The position numbers and the translations under genes were made by a program. From Drechmeria coniospora (Eukaryota; Ascomycota; Sordariomycetes; Hypocreales; Ophiocordycipitaceae), in the NCBI RefSeq assembly GCF_001625195.1, contig NC_054391.1, positions 9,314,552 through 9,378,551 on the forward strand: a stretch of DNA of 64,000 nucleotides. Direction: 5' to 3'. The number at the start of each line of letters is the position of its first letter. Position 1 is the first letter of the stretch. A model generated the notes under the pieces. It worked only from the letters and a program-made list of their open reading frames with translations. It was not told the origin of the DNA and did no database searches. Below, in pieces: positions 21,181 to 34,169 of this stretch.

Positions 21181-22600
21181 CAAGGAAAAAGGGCTCGCGG
21201 CCCGTTGCCTGGCACCCTTCGCCGCACGCAACCTCCCCCCCCTGGCCCCCTACGGCCCGCTGCAACGGGGATGCGGAAGAGGCGGCGGGGAAAAGGGTTG
21301 CCGTGCATGCACGCGGGCTCGCGTCTCCATCTGACCTGCTTCGGCCGGAGTGCAATGCGATGTGACCCGTCATATGCTCGACCAACCGTCGACGCAAGCA
21401 CGCACGCACGCACGCTCTTCCTTTCCCTTGAGCATCTTCACTCATTGCTGCACCATGTCCATGTACGTCTACTTGTGTCCTGTCGTCAACCTCGGGGCGC
21501 CGGTGGAAATCCACCTCTCACGGCGACGCACGCCTTGTTGGCAACCGATAAACGGCACGCGTGCATCATCGCCGTCGACGGTATGCGGCGAGCCCTCCCA
21601 GCTGGCCGCCGCTCCATTCCTCCCTTCTCCGGACCAGCTCCGTGCGATGCCACCCTGCAACGCCGGCCAGGAGGGATCAGGAGACCTCGAGACCCCGAGG
21701 ATGCATACCGTTCGGACCGCCCTCGTCATTGGCCCGTCTCATCATGGTGGGCGCCGTGTTGTCGGCTTAGTGCGGAACTGGCCAAGCCTTTGTTGCCACC
21801 ATGAGCCTGGTGTTTGCCTCCACGCATCCATCACTCACTCGAAAGGCAACTAGCATCGTCAACGGCAGGGAAGGGAGAGAGGGCCCGTCTGATCGGTCTG
21901 AGGTGAGCCGACTGCTGCATTAGCAGAAATGGGTCATCGTCGACGAAGCCGTTGCGACCCTGCAAAGATCATGGGTCCCCATGACGACCCGGGCCATGTA
22001 ACCCGCCAAAGCCGTGGCCTGCATTCGACCCGCGTCGTCTCGCCCATCCATCCTGCCCTTCTTCCGCCGTGCATGATCCGGCGAGCCCAGCATCTCGATC
22101 GGCCGCGTGTTGAAATCGCCGGTATTCCCGCCGGCAGTGCCGAGCAAGATGCCAACGTCCATGGCGGCCGAGGCGAGGGACGAGGGCCCGGAGGGACTTC
22201 CATGTGACCGTCTGTTGGGCGCGCCGTTGGAGGCGGGGATTCCCGAGCAAAGTCCGTCCGATCCGAGTTCCAGCAGCAGCGAGACGCTGTATCGGGCTAG
22301 GCGTTCTGGTCGGAGCCAAAGTCGACCGTCGCCCTCGCTCGTGCGTCAGGTCGAGGAGCATCATCGTTTCGTCAGGTTGCTCCAAATATGGCGTCTCCCA
22401 GCACACCACGGCACTCGACTCGAGCGTAGCTTGCTCGCCATCCCCTGATGGCGGCTTGAACCAAGCAATGTCCGCCAATCGCACAATGACGCGAGAACCG
22501 TAACGACCAATGCAGCTGATGCCCGGGGTGTCTCTGTCGAAAGCAATTTGCCATGGAAAGAATGAGGCCTTGCAAGATTTGAGTGGAGAGAGGAGTGTGG
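21181..22600. other. Spacer; a weak minus-strand frame 22540-22340
   Basis: No gene is supported. On the minus strand between about 22540 and 22340, one frame (containing TPGISCIGRYGSRVIVRLAD) looks more protein-like than its surroundings. It runs straight into the 47-bp array on its 5' side. I cannot assign it. Confidence 0.3.
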
Positions 22601-22604
22601 CATG

Positions 22605-23950
22605 ACAATCTTGCCGAGTTGAATTTACAATGAAGGAAAGAGCGTGGCATGACCATCTTGCCGAGTTGAATTTACAATGAAGGAAGGAGCGTGGCATGAC
22701 CATCTTGCCGAGTTGAATTTACAATGAAGGAAGGAGCGTGGCATGACCATCTTGCCGAGTTGAATTTACAATGAAGGAAGGAGCGTGGCATGACCATCTT
22801 GCCGAGTTGAATTTACAATGAAGGAAGGAGCGTGGCATGACCATTTTGCCAAGTTGAATTTACAATGAAGGAAGGAGCGTGGCATGACCATCTTGCCGAG
22901 TTGAATTTACAATGAAGGAAGGAGCGTGGCATGACCAACTTCCAGAGTTGAATTCACAATAGAGGAAAGAGCATTGCATGGCCGGCTTCCAGAGTTGAAT
23001 GTACAATGGAGGAAGGAGCATTGCATGACCGGCTTCTAGAGTCGAGTTCACAATGGAGGAAGGAGCATTGCATGGCCAGCTTCCAGAGTTGAATTTACAA
23101 TGGAGGAAGGCGCAGTTCATGACCAACTAGAGCTGAACTTGCAGCGGAGGAAGGCGCATTGCATGACCGGCTTCCAGAGATGAGTTCACAATGGAAGAAG
23201 GAGCATTGCATGGCCAGCTTCCAGAGTTGAATTTACAATGGAAGTAGGCGCAATTCATGACCAACTTCCAGAGTTGAATTCACAATAGAGGAAGGAGCAT
23301 TGCATGGCCGGCTTTCAGAGTTGAATTTACAATAAAAGTAGGCGCAGTTAATAACCAACTTCCAGAGCTAAATTTACAATAGAGGAAGGAGCATTGTATG
23401 GCCAGCTTTCAGAGTTGAATTTACAATGGAGGAAGGCGCAGTTTATAACCAACTTCCCAGGGCTGAACTCGCAGCGGAGGAAGGCGCATTGCATGACCAA
23501 CTTCCCAGAGTTGAATGTACAATGGAGGAAGGAGCATTGCATCAGCAGCTTCCAGAGCTGAATTCACAATAGAGGAAGGAGCATTGCATGACCGGCTTCT
23601 AGAGTCGAGTTAACAATGGAGGAAGGAGCATTGCATGGCCAGCTTCCAGAGTTGAATTTACAATAGAGGAAGGCGCAGTTCATAACCAACTTCCCAGAGC
23701 TGAACACGCAGCGGAGGAAGGCGCATTGCATGACCGGCTTCCAGAGATAAGTTCACAATGGAAGAAGGAGCATTGCATGGCCAGCTTCCAGAGTTGAATT
23801 TACAATGGAAGTAGGCGCAGTTCATGACCAACTAGAGCTGAACTCGCAGCGGAGGAAGGCGCATTGCATGACCAACTTCCAAGAGTTGAATGTACAATGG
23901 AGGAAGGAGCATTGCATCAGCAGCTTCCAGAGCTGAATTCACAACAGAGG
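22605..23950. repeat. 47-bp minisatellite array
   Basis: About 28 head-to-tail units of about 47 bp. The proximal units (22605-22930) are nearly identical (TTGAATTTACAATGAAGGAA and CATGACCATCTTGCCGAG). Distal units diverge (CATTGCATGGCCAGCTTCCAGAG) and some are shortened. The unit is not a multiple of three, so it is not a coding repeat. There are no unique spacers between units, which excludes a CRISPR-like layout. Confidence 0.93.
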
Positions 23951-23959
23951 AAAGCGCAC

Positions 23960-26900
23960 TCCGAGTCATGAAGCCGATCCCAAGAATCTCAACATGTTGC
24001 CTTTGCGACCTCATGAATAGCAGTAACAACTCGGGCACGAAAGAAATGCCGGTCAACACTCTCGCCATTCGTCGCAGCAAAGCCGTTTGTGTGTCCTACC
24101 TCTGTACCTTGAGTTCCCTCGACTCCCACCCTCATGATGTATCATCGGCGGGCCTTGATTCATTGTCGTTGCCTTTTGCCTCGTGCAAGTCGAGGCATAG
24201 TCTCGGTTCTCCCACAACGAAACCTCCGACCAGCCCATAGCATCGCCCTTGAAACGACCCATGCACTCTGCGGCCCGTTGGATGAAACGGATCTGGGCCA
24301 AATACCAAACATTTCTTCGTATCACCAAAGCGATTCCTCGACATCGAGGTTCCCCAAAGGCTATGCGCTGACTGGGAACGGCATGTCAGCAAGTGTTGAG
24401 CAGCCCGCAACATACGTTGCTCTCCTGTGTCGCTCATCTACCTCGCCATGCGATGATATCATGCTCTGCCGTGACGGAAACCAAGGATGCTCCCAACTCC
24501 TGGTCAACGCCATCCGAGGGCTCAGAGTTGAACATGCCGTCCAGAATATCCACCATCTATACCCGGTAAAGGAGGAGCCGTACGACTCCGTAGAGTCACC
24601 ACCTATACTCGGTAAAGGAGGAGCATGGCCAAGAATTAATCATCAGAACACTACTGCAAAAGCACGCCATGGCTACTTGCGATGCCTGATATGGCTCCGT
24701 AGTCGGTCAATGTAAACCATATCTAACCCAGGCATTATAAACTCTACCGACCGACAGTACCGACACCCACGTGAAGTCTGCAACGACCATGCATAGCCGT
24801 GGCAAACATACGGATTTTATTCAATCAGACCATCCATACGATAGCCGTAGCAATATCAACATCTAGAAACAAAAGGGCGGCTCCAAGCTAGTAGTACCTG
24901 ATGCAGCAATGCCTCATCTTTCAATCATATTTCTCCTACAGCATGAGCGCGCTTTACTACAAAAAGGCGATATAGTAAAGGTTTTTGGAGGAAAATGACT
25001 GGGTTGAATGACTGATATAATCTTCAGGACGTTACTTTCGTATCCTGTGCAATGTAACCTTTCCAAACAAATTGGACCAACGGTTCCCAAGAGAGTGATG
25101 ACTGGAAATATCGACCTTTCACATACTCCTCATAAGGAGTGCATCACTACCAAAGTTTGCATTATGAAGCATACACTCGCCGAAGAGGTCGTATACATGG
25201 ATAGGCTCCGGACACGGCCTTGAACGACTGAAATAGATTGTCCCGAGACCCGAGAATCAATTCTCGGGTCCGCACACTGCCTCTCGCTTCAGTCTCCGTC
25301 CAAATCATACCATTTTGATACCCAACAAAAGTTTGGGCAAATATATCAAGTCTTTGTGATGGTCCTCCTCACACCCTTCGCAAGTATCAATGACCGTCCG
25401 AGTGAGCTGTGAGGCATGCAATGATAGGCATGTCTGTGACTCTTCCTCTCCTACTGCTGCCGGCGTCATGTGTATCGTCTCATGGATTTCTCGAGGAATT
25501 AATCGTAGCATACTCCGTGGAACAGGTTGCCCAACAGCCATATGACCAAGACCAATATACCCGTCAGGGTCAATGCATTCCTTGCTGGTTGAGTCCGGCA
25601 AGACGAATCAAAGTGTTGCAGCGAGTCGAGTTTGCATTCAATAGTTCATAAGCAACAATAAATGGGTCGTACGCCATTGATTAAACATCTAGAGCCATCG
25701 ATGTAGTACAGGCAAGTCCTGATTCTTGTTGCAGACGAGTGAGTGGAAATTCTCGCTCCCAAAGGAAAAGGCATCCATCAAGCTCAGGTGGAAAAGCTCA
25801 GCGGAGCACAGGACACCCTGCAGCAGTTGACAATGGTTGTGAAGCGGAATCGTAACCCACTGCGTTTGGTATCCTGTACGAGCGCGCCGCATTCCCAGGG
25901 AACGTGCAGTGCTGCAAGGAATCCAACCTCGACAAGAAATGACCGTGCTGGCTGCATATCTAGAGGCCCTTGGCATCTTTCGAATCAGTTTACTGGCCAT
26001 AAATGACAGGCCTCGGCTTCTTCAGATGGTTCAATGTCAGCTTGAATACAAGGGCCGACAGCCCACCTATCCTTGCCATGGGCAGGCAGGCATTCAAGAG
26101 TGCAGTGGTACGCCAAGTGCTTGTGTGCAGGAAGGACGTGGTAGTAGCATCGACGGACCGAGTTTTCGGAATGACAGGGAGCGAGCTTCAACACAGTACT
26201 TTATACAGAGTCCATTCCTCTGTACGTCGCATGTGAATCTGGAGCACCGCGTACCGTACCCTGTACACGTCTCCTCCAATTGGATTGCAACCGTCATCAG
26301 CCGGGTGCGTGGTGAGATGGCACTGTCCGGCCCGGCCACCCGACGGGAAAGTCGAGACGACGTAGGCACTCCGTACCATGGCAGTCATTCGCCGACAAAC
26401 GCAATCGAAGCGTAGCATGGCCGTCATGAGTCGACAGATCCGTCCGTGCTATTAGTTTGTTCGTGCTGCTTCGGCCACCTCTGCGTCCAGTGTCATTCAC
26501 TGAGCACCTCCAAGTTGATGACGCTCGCACACGGTAGACTGCATTGATTTTCAAGGTATTGCTTTCGGCCACCTCGGCGTCGGAAGTGGTACGGAGAACC
26601 GACGCCCTTCCGCAGTTGCTTTGAATGTCCTTTGACGGCAAGTGTATGTACTTGTGCAGACCCTTTCCATGAGCCTGAGTCGAGTCTCGCACGAGTCCAA
26701 ACTTTCTTCTGTGGCCAGGTTGCATGGCGGGGACGAAGCTCTGCTGGCCTGCTGCTGGAATGAGGTCGGGCCTTGCAGCAGAGCCTTGCCGCTTTTCTGA
26801 TGAAAAGGCTGTTGCATCGACAAGACTTGCGTATTCCATGCCAAGATTCTGGTAGCGCTCTGTTTGCGTACGCTACGTGCCTCCGACATCGACCCTGACC

Positions 26901-28240
26901 GACTGGTTCACTCAATATCCACGAGCGGAGCCGGCTGCCGGAACGAAACGATTTTGGCATGAATCCGACGAATGTCGGGGCGAGTGGACAGCCCACGGAG
27001 TCTCCGAAGGCGGCAGTACAAACATCCCCCATGGCCAAGATGGCGAATGGCCTGGACGAGAAACGGTCAGCCCACTTTCCATAAGCCGGGTGGCTTCTGG
27101 TTGTCTGAGCGTATTCGACCGATTCGTGGAGCCGTCGCTTGACTCGAGAAGGACGCTCGGTCGAGTATCGAATCGGCCGTGGTGAACGGTTTGGGTCGGC
27201 TGCGATGCTCGCCCATATCTCAACTCCGATGATATTCCCAACCGTTCCGTATCGGTCGTCACAACCTCCCATAACTTCCTTGGGAGGCTTTGATTTTCTT
27301 CTTCTTTCTTGGGGGGGCAACAGGAAGCGATTTCTGTCAACGCGAGAACTAACGGTGAACGGAATTCATTCCATCTTTCCGGTTGCCATGCAGCGGCGTA
27401 AGCTTTAGGCGCGCTCAGGCCTGCTGACAACGCCTGCCGACGCAATGACCTGTGCGGCGACGCCGTCGACTCCCCAGGCAAGTCGAGTCCGGCGGGAGCC
27501 GAGGCAGAAGTGGCCTCCGTCGCATCCTGGACGACGTCGCGGGACGATGTCGCGTGGGATTCCTGCCGAGGCGCAAGCTTGGTCGCGACAACGGCGTCGT
27601 CCACGCGCGCATGCACAGACGCGGGTGCGCTCTGGACTCGGCTTTGCGTCGGCCATTGGCCACATTGTCGAATCGATGGAGGCAACGGGTCAGGTATATG
27701 TATGAATCGGTACGTACGAGCCCGCTTCGCAGGGACGGTGGCAGCTCGCCTGCAAGCCGGTGCTCCATTCGCCCACGACAACGTGGCCGCCAAGCAGAGG
27801 GACTCGACTCCAAACTCGACTGCGTTGCTCGGATCGGAGAGCATTCCGTGAAATGCATCACCGTCATCGGTGATGAAGGCGGCTCCGACGGACTCACCAC
27901 CCATCATGTCGCCGGCGTTGGACGTGGTGGCGCGGAGCATTGTCCATCTCTCAAGCCTACCAGCATGCGCTGTAAGTGAGATCCTCTCCCGGGTTCGCGA
28001 CGACAGCACATGAAGGCGTGCCAAGGCTCACTTGGCATCGTATCTCCGTGTACGGGCGATAGGTCGATTGCCTCCCCGCGCCTCTCGTGAACGGTACGAG
28101 CACGGTGACGGCGTCCAAGGTCTGCTCGCAGATTGATCGATCCATTTTGGACCAGTGCCTCTACGAAGCATGCGCCGTTCCGCAAGCCATCTGTTCGTGA
28201 CCAACGGCTCACGAGGTCCCCCCTTGCTCGCACGCGGCCG
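23960..28240. other. Spacer with no confidently supported gene
   Basis: The longest open frames are on the minus strand, 28024-26912 (370 codons) and 27320-26493 (275 codons). They overlap and have no recognisable domain, so they may be chance or decayed. A short minus-strand frame at 24437-24134 (containing FGDTKKCLVFGPDPFHPTGR) and one at 25601-25305 look protein-like but are isolated. A 20-bp phrase (TAAAGGAGGAGC core) is duplicated near 24567 and 24614. Confidence 0.35.
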
Positions 28241-28256
28241 CTGACCTGGCGTAGCG

Positions 28257-29543
28257 GCGAGAAACGTGACGGAGAGGGCTTGCCAGACGGCGGCGGGAAG
28301 CAAGGTCGCCGAGTTCATCGGCATCAACGTCGCCTTTGGTCTCGCGACGACCTTTGTCGTCGGCGTCCGGCTCGGATACCGACTCTTCTTCGGCGCCCGC
28401 CGAGGGCACTTTGGCGTTGACGACTACCTCATCCTCTTGGCGTCCCCGATCGCCCTCGCCGAGCTCGGCTGCCTCTTTGGCGGCCTCAGCAGGCACGGAC
28501 TCGGCCGGGACGTGTGGGCCCTCGACGCGAGCTCCGTCGTCGCCTTTGGCCTGTACTTTTACGTCGTCGAGCTCATGTACCTCGTGCTCCTGACGCTCAT
28601 CAAGTTGACGCTGTCCGTCTTCTACCTCCAGATCTTCCCGGGCGAGAGGGTGCGGTACCTGCTCTGGGGGACCATTGTCTTCCACGGCGCCCTCGGCCTC
28701 GCCTTTCTCGTCAAGGCCGTCTTCCAGTGCCGGCCGATCAGCTGGAACTGGGACAAGTACGACACCGTCGGGGCGGGCGGGCCGCCGCGGGGCAGCTGCG
28801 TCAACATACACGCCTCGGGTTGGGCCAACGCCGTCATCAACGTGGCGAGCGACTTTTGGCTCATCGCGCTCCCGCTGAGCCAGGTGAGCAAGCTCTCGCT
28901 GCACTGGAAGAAGAAGATTGGCGCCGCCTTTATGTTTGGCACGGGATTGCTGTAGGTTCCGGCCGGCCGGCCGGCTCGTCGACGGTGCGGGTTTCAGGCA
29001 CCGCTAACTCGGCGTAGAGTCACCATCGTGTCCATGCTCCGGCTCAACTCGCTCGCGTCGTACGCCAACACGACGAACCCGACGTGGGACCAGTACGGGG
29101 TCGTCGTGTGGTCGGCCGTCGAAGTCAACGTCGGCATGATCTGCACCTGCCTGCCGACGCTGCGGCTCGTGCTGCTTCGCATCTTCCCGCGGATCATGGG
29201 CAACGATACGCGTCTGCAAAAGTACACGGTCCGCTACGGCTCGTCGAGACGCTCCGACGGCCCAGCCCGGCACCCGGCCGAGGTGGCCCTCGAGGCCGGC
29301 AGCGATGCTGATGCTGATCTTGACGCCGGCTTCACAAACAAGATGGCCTTTTCGACGACGACGCCGACCGACGACGTAGGCAGCGGGGACATTGCCGACG
29401 AAAGACCAAGGACGAGTGCGGATGCGAGGACGAATGCGAGGACGACTGTTGGAGAGGAAGCGGTGTGGGTGGAAAGGAGGCAAAAGGCTGGCAGCTCGAC
29501 CGATATGGCCACAATGGTCGGGCAGGTAGGAGCCATTAGGTGA
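28257..29543 (+). CDS. Pth11-like / rhodopsin-domain integral membrane protein (5' end unresolved)
   Basis: A seven-transmembrane fungal protein of the Pth11/SAT4-like group; some members sense surfaces or ligands at the plasma membrane, but the ligand here is unknown. The N-terminal helix precedes FFGARRGHFGVDDYLILLAS, whose DDYLIL motif is typical. WSVE-like and loop motifs QCRPISWNWDK and SCVNIHASGWANAVINVASD are also typical. A 66-nt intron (28952-29017, GTAGGT...GTAG, phase 2) joins GTGLL to VTIVSMLRLNSLAS. The tail after about residue 330 is hydrophilic and low complexity. From codon 28266 (a GTG) to the TAA the two exons give 403 codons. There is no ATG in frame between the stop at 28242 and the first helix, so an upstream exon is probable (a possible acceptor is TAG at 28252-28254). 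Confidence 0.82.
28952..29017 (+). other. Intron of the Pth11-like gene
   Basis: 66 nt, donor GTAGGT, acceptor CGTAG, phase 2. Splicing gives the conserved LVTIVSMLRL junction. Confidence 0.8.
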
Positions 29544-31135
29544 TGTCGTGCTCGCACGTGCCCCTGCGAGGACTCTCCAGTACCGGCAAGCGCAGCCCCA
29601 ACGTGCTGTATCCCCTGAGGGCTGCCTGAACGGCCAAGTGCACAGGGCTTACAGTGGGACGTACGTGCTGTAGGTAGTACCTACACTGCTAGCGGGTGTT
29701 GCTTGCGGCGAGTACAGGCGGACACGCGGACGTGGGGGAGGCGTTTCCCAGCGGCTGCCCAGGCACTGGAACCGCTGGCCCGGCGCTGGACGGCGCTGTG
29801 GATACGCCAAAGGGCTGTCAGGTCAAGGGACCAGGGATAGGATGCGTTGCTTCACATTCAGAAGGCTGAAAAGGTGCGGCGCTTGTTCATCCGCAAAGAC
29901 GGAAATACATGGCGAGGGACATGCTTCGTATGGACCAAGAAAAACCGTGTCTTATGTGACGCCAAGTATTGTCCAAGCACCATATTCAAGAGTGGTGGGA
30001 GGGAGCACAGCCGGAGCGTACATACATGTGGTTGTATTATTCGTTGTCGGCGTATAGTACTTACTTGTACAGGTACTTGGTTGTACGCTGTTCTTGGTGC
30101 GTAGCGGGCCGCTTAGTAAAGGCGTGCAAGGGTCCAACCAGCGGGGCGCCCACCAACAGCGCACCCCCACAGTAGACCAGGGCCCTTTCCGCAGCGGGTC
30201 CTCCACTGTGCCGCTCGGCTTTAAAAACACGTAGTACTGTACAAGTACGCACCAGTACTTGCAGCACCGCACCAGTAATAGCCAGTAATACAGCAGTAAT
30301 ACAGCACTGCACCAGTACTTGCAGCACTGCACCAGTACAGCACTGCACCAGTACAGCACTGCACCAGTACAGCACTGCACCAGCAATACAGCACTGCACC
30401 AGTAGTAAAGCACTGCACCAGTACTTGCAGTACATTTACAGAGTACTCCGCACTCACCTCTTCGTTCGGTCAGCGCTTGAGCCTTCTGCCTTGGTCTTCA
30501 TCCTTCGACCCGGGCGCTCGCGTCCGACACGACATGATGGCTGCTCTGCATGTCCCGGTCTTGCTCAAGCACGTTCTCGTCGTTGAGAGCAAAGGATGAG
30601 GTCCACAAGGACTGCCATGCCGTCAGCGTCCGGTCGACCCGCAATGCTGACGTGGTCAGATCATGGCACGCATGGTTCAATCATTGATTTTCCATGCCGC
30701 ATTCATCGACGGTTTCTGCTCGGAGCTTCTCCAAGACGGGCCCGGGACCCTGCTGCTTCAAACTATGCAGGCCGTCACCATGGTCCGTGACCGTTTCGAG
30801 TCGCTTCCGAGGGTTGGAGCCGGTGGCAAGGGTCAGATCGAAACAGCGAGTACGGAGCACACGAACCCGGATACTCCAGATGATCATGTACATGATAAAT
30901 ACCCCCAAGTAATACTCCGTACTGTCCAGTTCAGTCGCTCCGCTGCCAAATTCGCCTCAGTCCCCAGTATCTCTAGCGCCATGCTGTGTATGTCAATATC
31001 AAAAAAAAAAAAACCCAAAAAAAACACGCAACGCCGTGCTCGCACATGGTGCATGCAGTCCCGTGCTGCGTCGTCCCTTACTAATAGCGTTCCAACGTCC
31101 CGCAGTAGACGGGGTGTCCCCAGTTATCCTATGAT
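29544..31135. repeat. Spacer with a 16-bp minisatellite (about 30250-30432) and an A-rich run
   Basis: Around 30300-30432 a 16-bp unit (ACCAGTACAGCACTGC) and variants repeat. An A-rich stretch sits at 30997-31024. A short plus frame at 29847-30000 contains GTCFVWTKKNRVLCDAKYCP, Cys- and Trp-containing and possibly a relic of a small secreted protein, but nothing else supports a gene. Confidence 0.6.
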
Positions 31136-32438
31136 TTACATGTTAGCATCCGACGATAGCCTTGGCCATGTTATTATGTAACGTACCCAGCATTTTTGCC
31201 TACTGGGATCCACAACGACTTGGCCAACTCTCGACTGCCACAGTCCTATGCTCAAGGGTGCGTGGAGGAATATCTTGCCGACGACGTTGCAGACGTTGAG
31301 GTGTCGAGCTTGTCGCAGCGGGAGGTCCGGTCCCTCCAAGGGGCCCGTCTGATCCACAATCTTGTAATTGTCCTCGGCCGTCGGGTACGCCACGGCGATG
31401 GGGCTGTATCGAAAGTCGAGGTCGCTCTCGGTGTGGTGCAAGAGCACGGTGACGGCTATCGAGGCCAAGGTTAGCCAAAGGGGCGAGGAAAACGGCAGGT
31501 CGGCGCGACGACGGCAGACGTACTCTTGAGCGTGAAGCGCGCGCAGTGTGCCTTGGCGAGGCTCTTCACGAGGCCCGGGGTCGAATCAAAGGATAGGCTG
31601 AGCTGCTGCAAGTCCCGGACGGATATTTCGCGCGCTTCGAAATATTCCTGCAGGTCAACGTCCAGCGTTGCCACCTCCAAGGCTCGCAGGCGATTCTGAA
31701 AGCTCATCGACTTTCTCGTGTCGTTGATCTTGATCTCGGCGTAGAGCGTTCCCTCGGCCGCGAACGGCCCAACCTCGACCAGCACGCGCAGCTTGTCGAA
31801 TTTTTGCTTGAAAGCCGAAGGGACCTTTTGAAGCATCTTGCAATTCATCTCATCCGTTCGCAGGAGGCACGTATTCTTCAGCCCGCGTACGCAGTTCCGC
31901 TCGTAGTTGCATTGAAGACTATTGGCGCATCCCCACGTCCTGACGGAGCGGAAGCAGGCGAGACCTACGGCTCGAGGGGGCGTTGTCAGCATCATCGACA
32001 CGGACGCGGGGAGCCATGTCGCGCGCGGTCCGTACCTTGATGGCTCGTCTGCTGCGGAGCCACGGCCATGGTGATGTCGTCTTCCACCTCCTCAAACAAC
32101 GAAGGCTGACGCAACGAAGGGACGCAGGTGCGAACCTCTTGGACGAACTTGTCTTCCTTGAACGACCTTTGGCTTTCCGCAAAGGCACCGGCGTCGTCCA
32201 TCGGGCAGTGCAATGATTCCTCTCGCAGTCTGTCGACCGAGTCGTCCGGGTCGGCACGTGCCATCAAGGCGGCACGTGACGAAGCGTCGGCAGACGCCGC
32301 ACGCTGCTGTTGAGAATAATGCGAACGTTCCCGACGGGCAAGACCGCCGTCAAGACCATCGTGGCCGCTCGTGCTTCGTCGTCCGGCGGAGACTGCCTGT
32401 GCGAGGCAGGTAACGGAGAGGGCGAAAGACGGCCGCAT
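31136..32438 (-). CDS. Predicted secreted protein of unknown function
   Basis: Three exons are inferred: 32438-32036, 31964-31524 and 31455-31136. The introns are 71 nt (GTACGG...GTAG) and 68 nt (GTACGT...ATAG), both phase 1, and the total is exactly 387 residues. The N terminus (MRPSFALSVTCLAQAVSAG) is a plausible signal peptide. The middle has several cysteines (GLACFRSVRTWGC, LQCNYERNC, NTCLL, MNCKML). The C-terminal half is mixed alpha/beta without a domain I recognise. A TATATATA element lies about 135 bp upstream (32575-32583). The decayed paralogue just upstream supports exon 1 as real coding sequence. The 3' exon is the least certain. It could be an effector-like protein, but that is only inference from secretion, Cys content and duplication. 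Confidence 0.6.
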
Positions 32439-32574
32439 ATTGTGTGGCCGTACGTCTCGATGGGGTTCCTTTGATTATCGTGGTCGTCGGTCAGGCACCT
32501 CGTTGTCGTCGCTTGCAATCGCCGTTGCCTCGATCCTACCCGCCGCACGCCGTGGGTGGCGGAGAGCCTGCAGC

Positions 32575-32583
32575 ATATATATA
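32575..32583 (-). promoter_or_regulatory. Candidate TATA box of the secreted-protein gene
   Basis: A TATATATA run on the minus strand about 135 bp before the ATG at 32438. The position is reasonable for a fungal TATA element. The sequence around it is partly conserved upstream of the decayed paralogue (about 34735-34855), although the TATA itself is not. Confidence 0.35.
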
Positions 32584-32689
32584 CGCACGCATTGTGCGGC
32601 CAGGCGTCGTACGAGTAGATGGACGGTAAAAATCTTGTCCTTGCCGTCGTCGACGGACCCGTCGTCTATCGTGATTCGGTGGGGGAGGG

Positions 32690-34165
32690 AAGCTGTAGCT
32701 GCGGAGCATATGGCGTAAGAGGACTAAGTAGTTTAACTTGGTACTTGGTACGAGTAAGTGAGTGTGCTGCACAGTACAGTACTAGTAGGTGCTCGCGCGC
32801 AGGCTTCCTTAATTACGTACACCTATCTGCAGAAGTACTCAACGTCGAAAGAGGCACTGCACTGCCCGGCCCACCCGTTTTGCCTTTTACTCGCACGATT
32901 TTGACGGTGCCGGAATTGGCCACTCTGGGAGTTGCGAAATTGGCCGTGTCGGCGACTTTCTGTCGGGTCCTTGACGTCGTCGTGCCTACAATGAATGGGC
33001 TCGCACGAGCGACCTACAGCGGCATCGACGGGGGGCGAGTCGCCTGTGCCGGGGGGCATGCGTGCAGGGGCGTTTACCAATGTACAAGTCGTTTTCCTTG
33101 TCGCCGACGTGGGGAAGCTACTTGATTGGCGATATAGTCGTAGTCCCTGTGCACCAGGACCTGGGTAGGTACCTAAGTGCGCACCTACAATCTGTACTTG
33201 CACAGTGCAGTAATTACAGCGCCTACCTAGTGCTTGAACGGAGCACATCCAGTGCATGCGCAGTCGGTGCGTTCCCCCATGGGCTCCCCAGCGTACGCTT
33301 GCAGCATGCATCTCCAGGGGCGCTCGAGGTGCTCCGTACAGTACCTACTTATGTACATGTACATGTATACCTCCCTAGGTAGGTACCTAAGGAAGTATGC
33401 CACCAACACCAGCACCTATAGGACACGCACATATTATGTTGGAAGCCAAGCCCAAGGTGGAGGATCCATCCGTGGCCTCGTCAGGAAAGCGACGTCAAAG
33501 TATTCAAGGTGAGGCAAAGGGGGGGGCGCGGACAAATTGATGCATGGGGATCGTTGTGCTGTGTTGCTCCGTGCTCCCCAGGTCAAGTTGACAGCATGTG
33601 GCTGTGCGGACAACGAATAGGATGGCCGTGATGGTTATTGTCTGCGCTGTAATCCGAATCAATTCTACTCCGTAGCCTCGGACAAGTGGCTGTGCAGCGC
33701 CGCCACGTTCGGTGGCCAGGGTGCTGCACTTGTAGGTGTGTACTGCAAGTAGTGTACGGAGTACAGTGGGGGGGGGGGCAAAAAGTATTTCCCCCCCTTC
33801 AGGTACCATTTTCTATTGCGTTATAGAGGACTAGGATTGTGATACCTAAGGGTGGGCAAATACCTTTTGCCACATACTGAGGTACCAAGTATTATTACGG
33901 CCTATCCGTGCCGAGTCCCAGACAAGCAATCCTACCTTGTACTGCTGTCGCTTGTCATGATTCACCTGGTCCCCCCTACGTATGAAATTTCCTGCCGTCC
34001 TCCTGGGTTAGCCTAGGGTTACGAAGCTCGTGCATTTTTTCATCGCTGCCTCTGGGATCTAGATCGAGGCAGGGTTCGGCCATGGTATTGCTCCGCGGCG
34101 CCAAACCCCCCCACTCCTCCCGTCGACGCAGGGGTTGGCCAATGCCGAACCACTTGAACAGGTAC
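32690..34165. other. Spacer with no supported gene
   Basis: GTAC-rich words recur (32735-32830, 33160-33420). A run of G sits at 33767-33777. Nothing gene-like is seen. Confidence 0.45.
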
Positions 34166-34169
34166 CTGT

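Noticed and set aside
20902..21804. 300-codon plus-strand frame with Val-Pro-Leu-Ala-Asp repeats
   Set aside because: The repeat is a 15-bp minisatellite. The rest has no domain, and the opposite strand is also open.
22605..23950. CRISPR-like repeat array
   Set aside because: Repeats are directly adjacent with no unique spacers, and the DNA is eukaryotic. It is a minisatellite.
26493..28024. Two overlapping minus-strand frames of 275 and 370 codons
   Set aside because: They overlap in different frames, lack domains or intron signals, and their composition matches the local spacer. They are left as unresolved.
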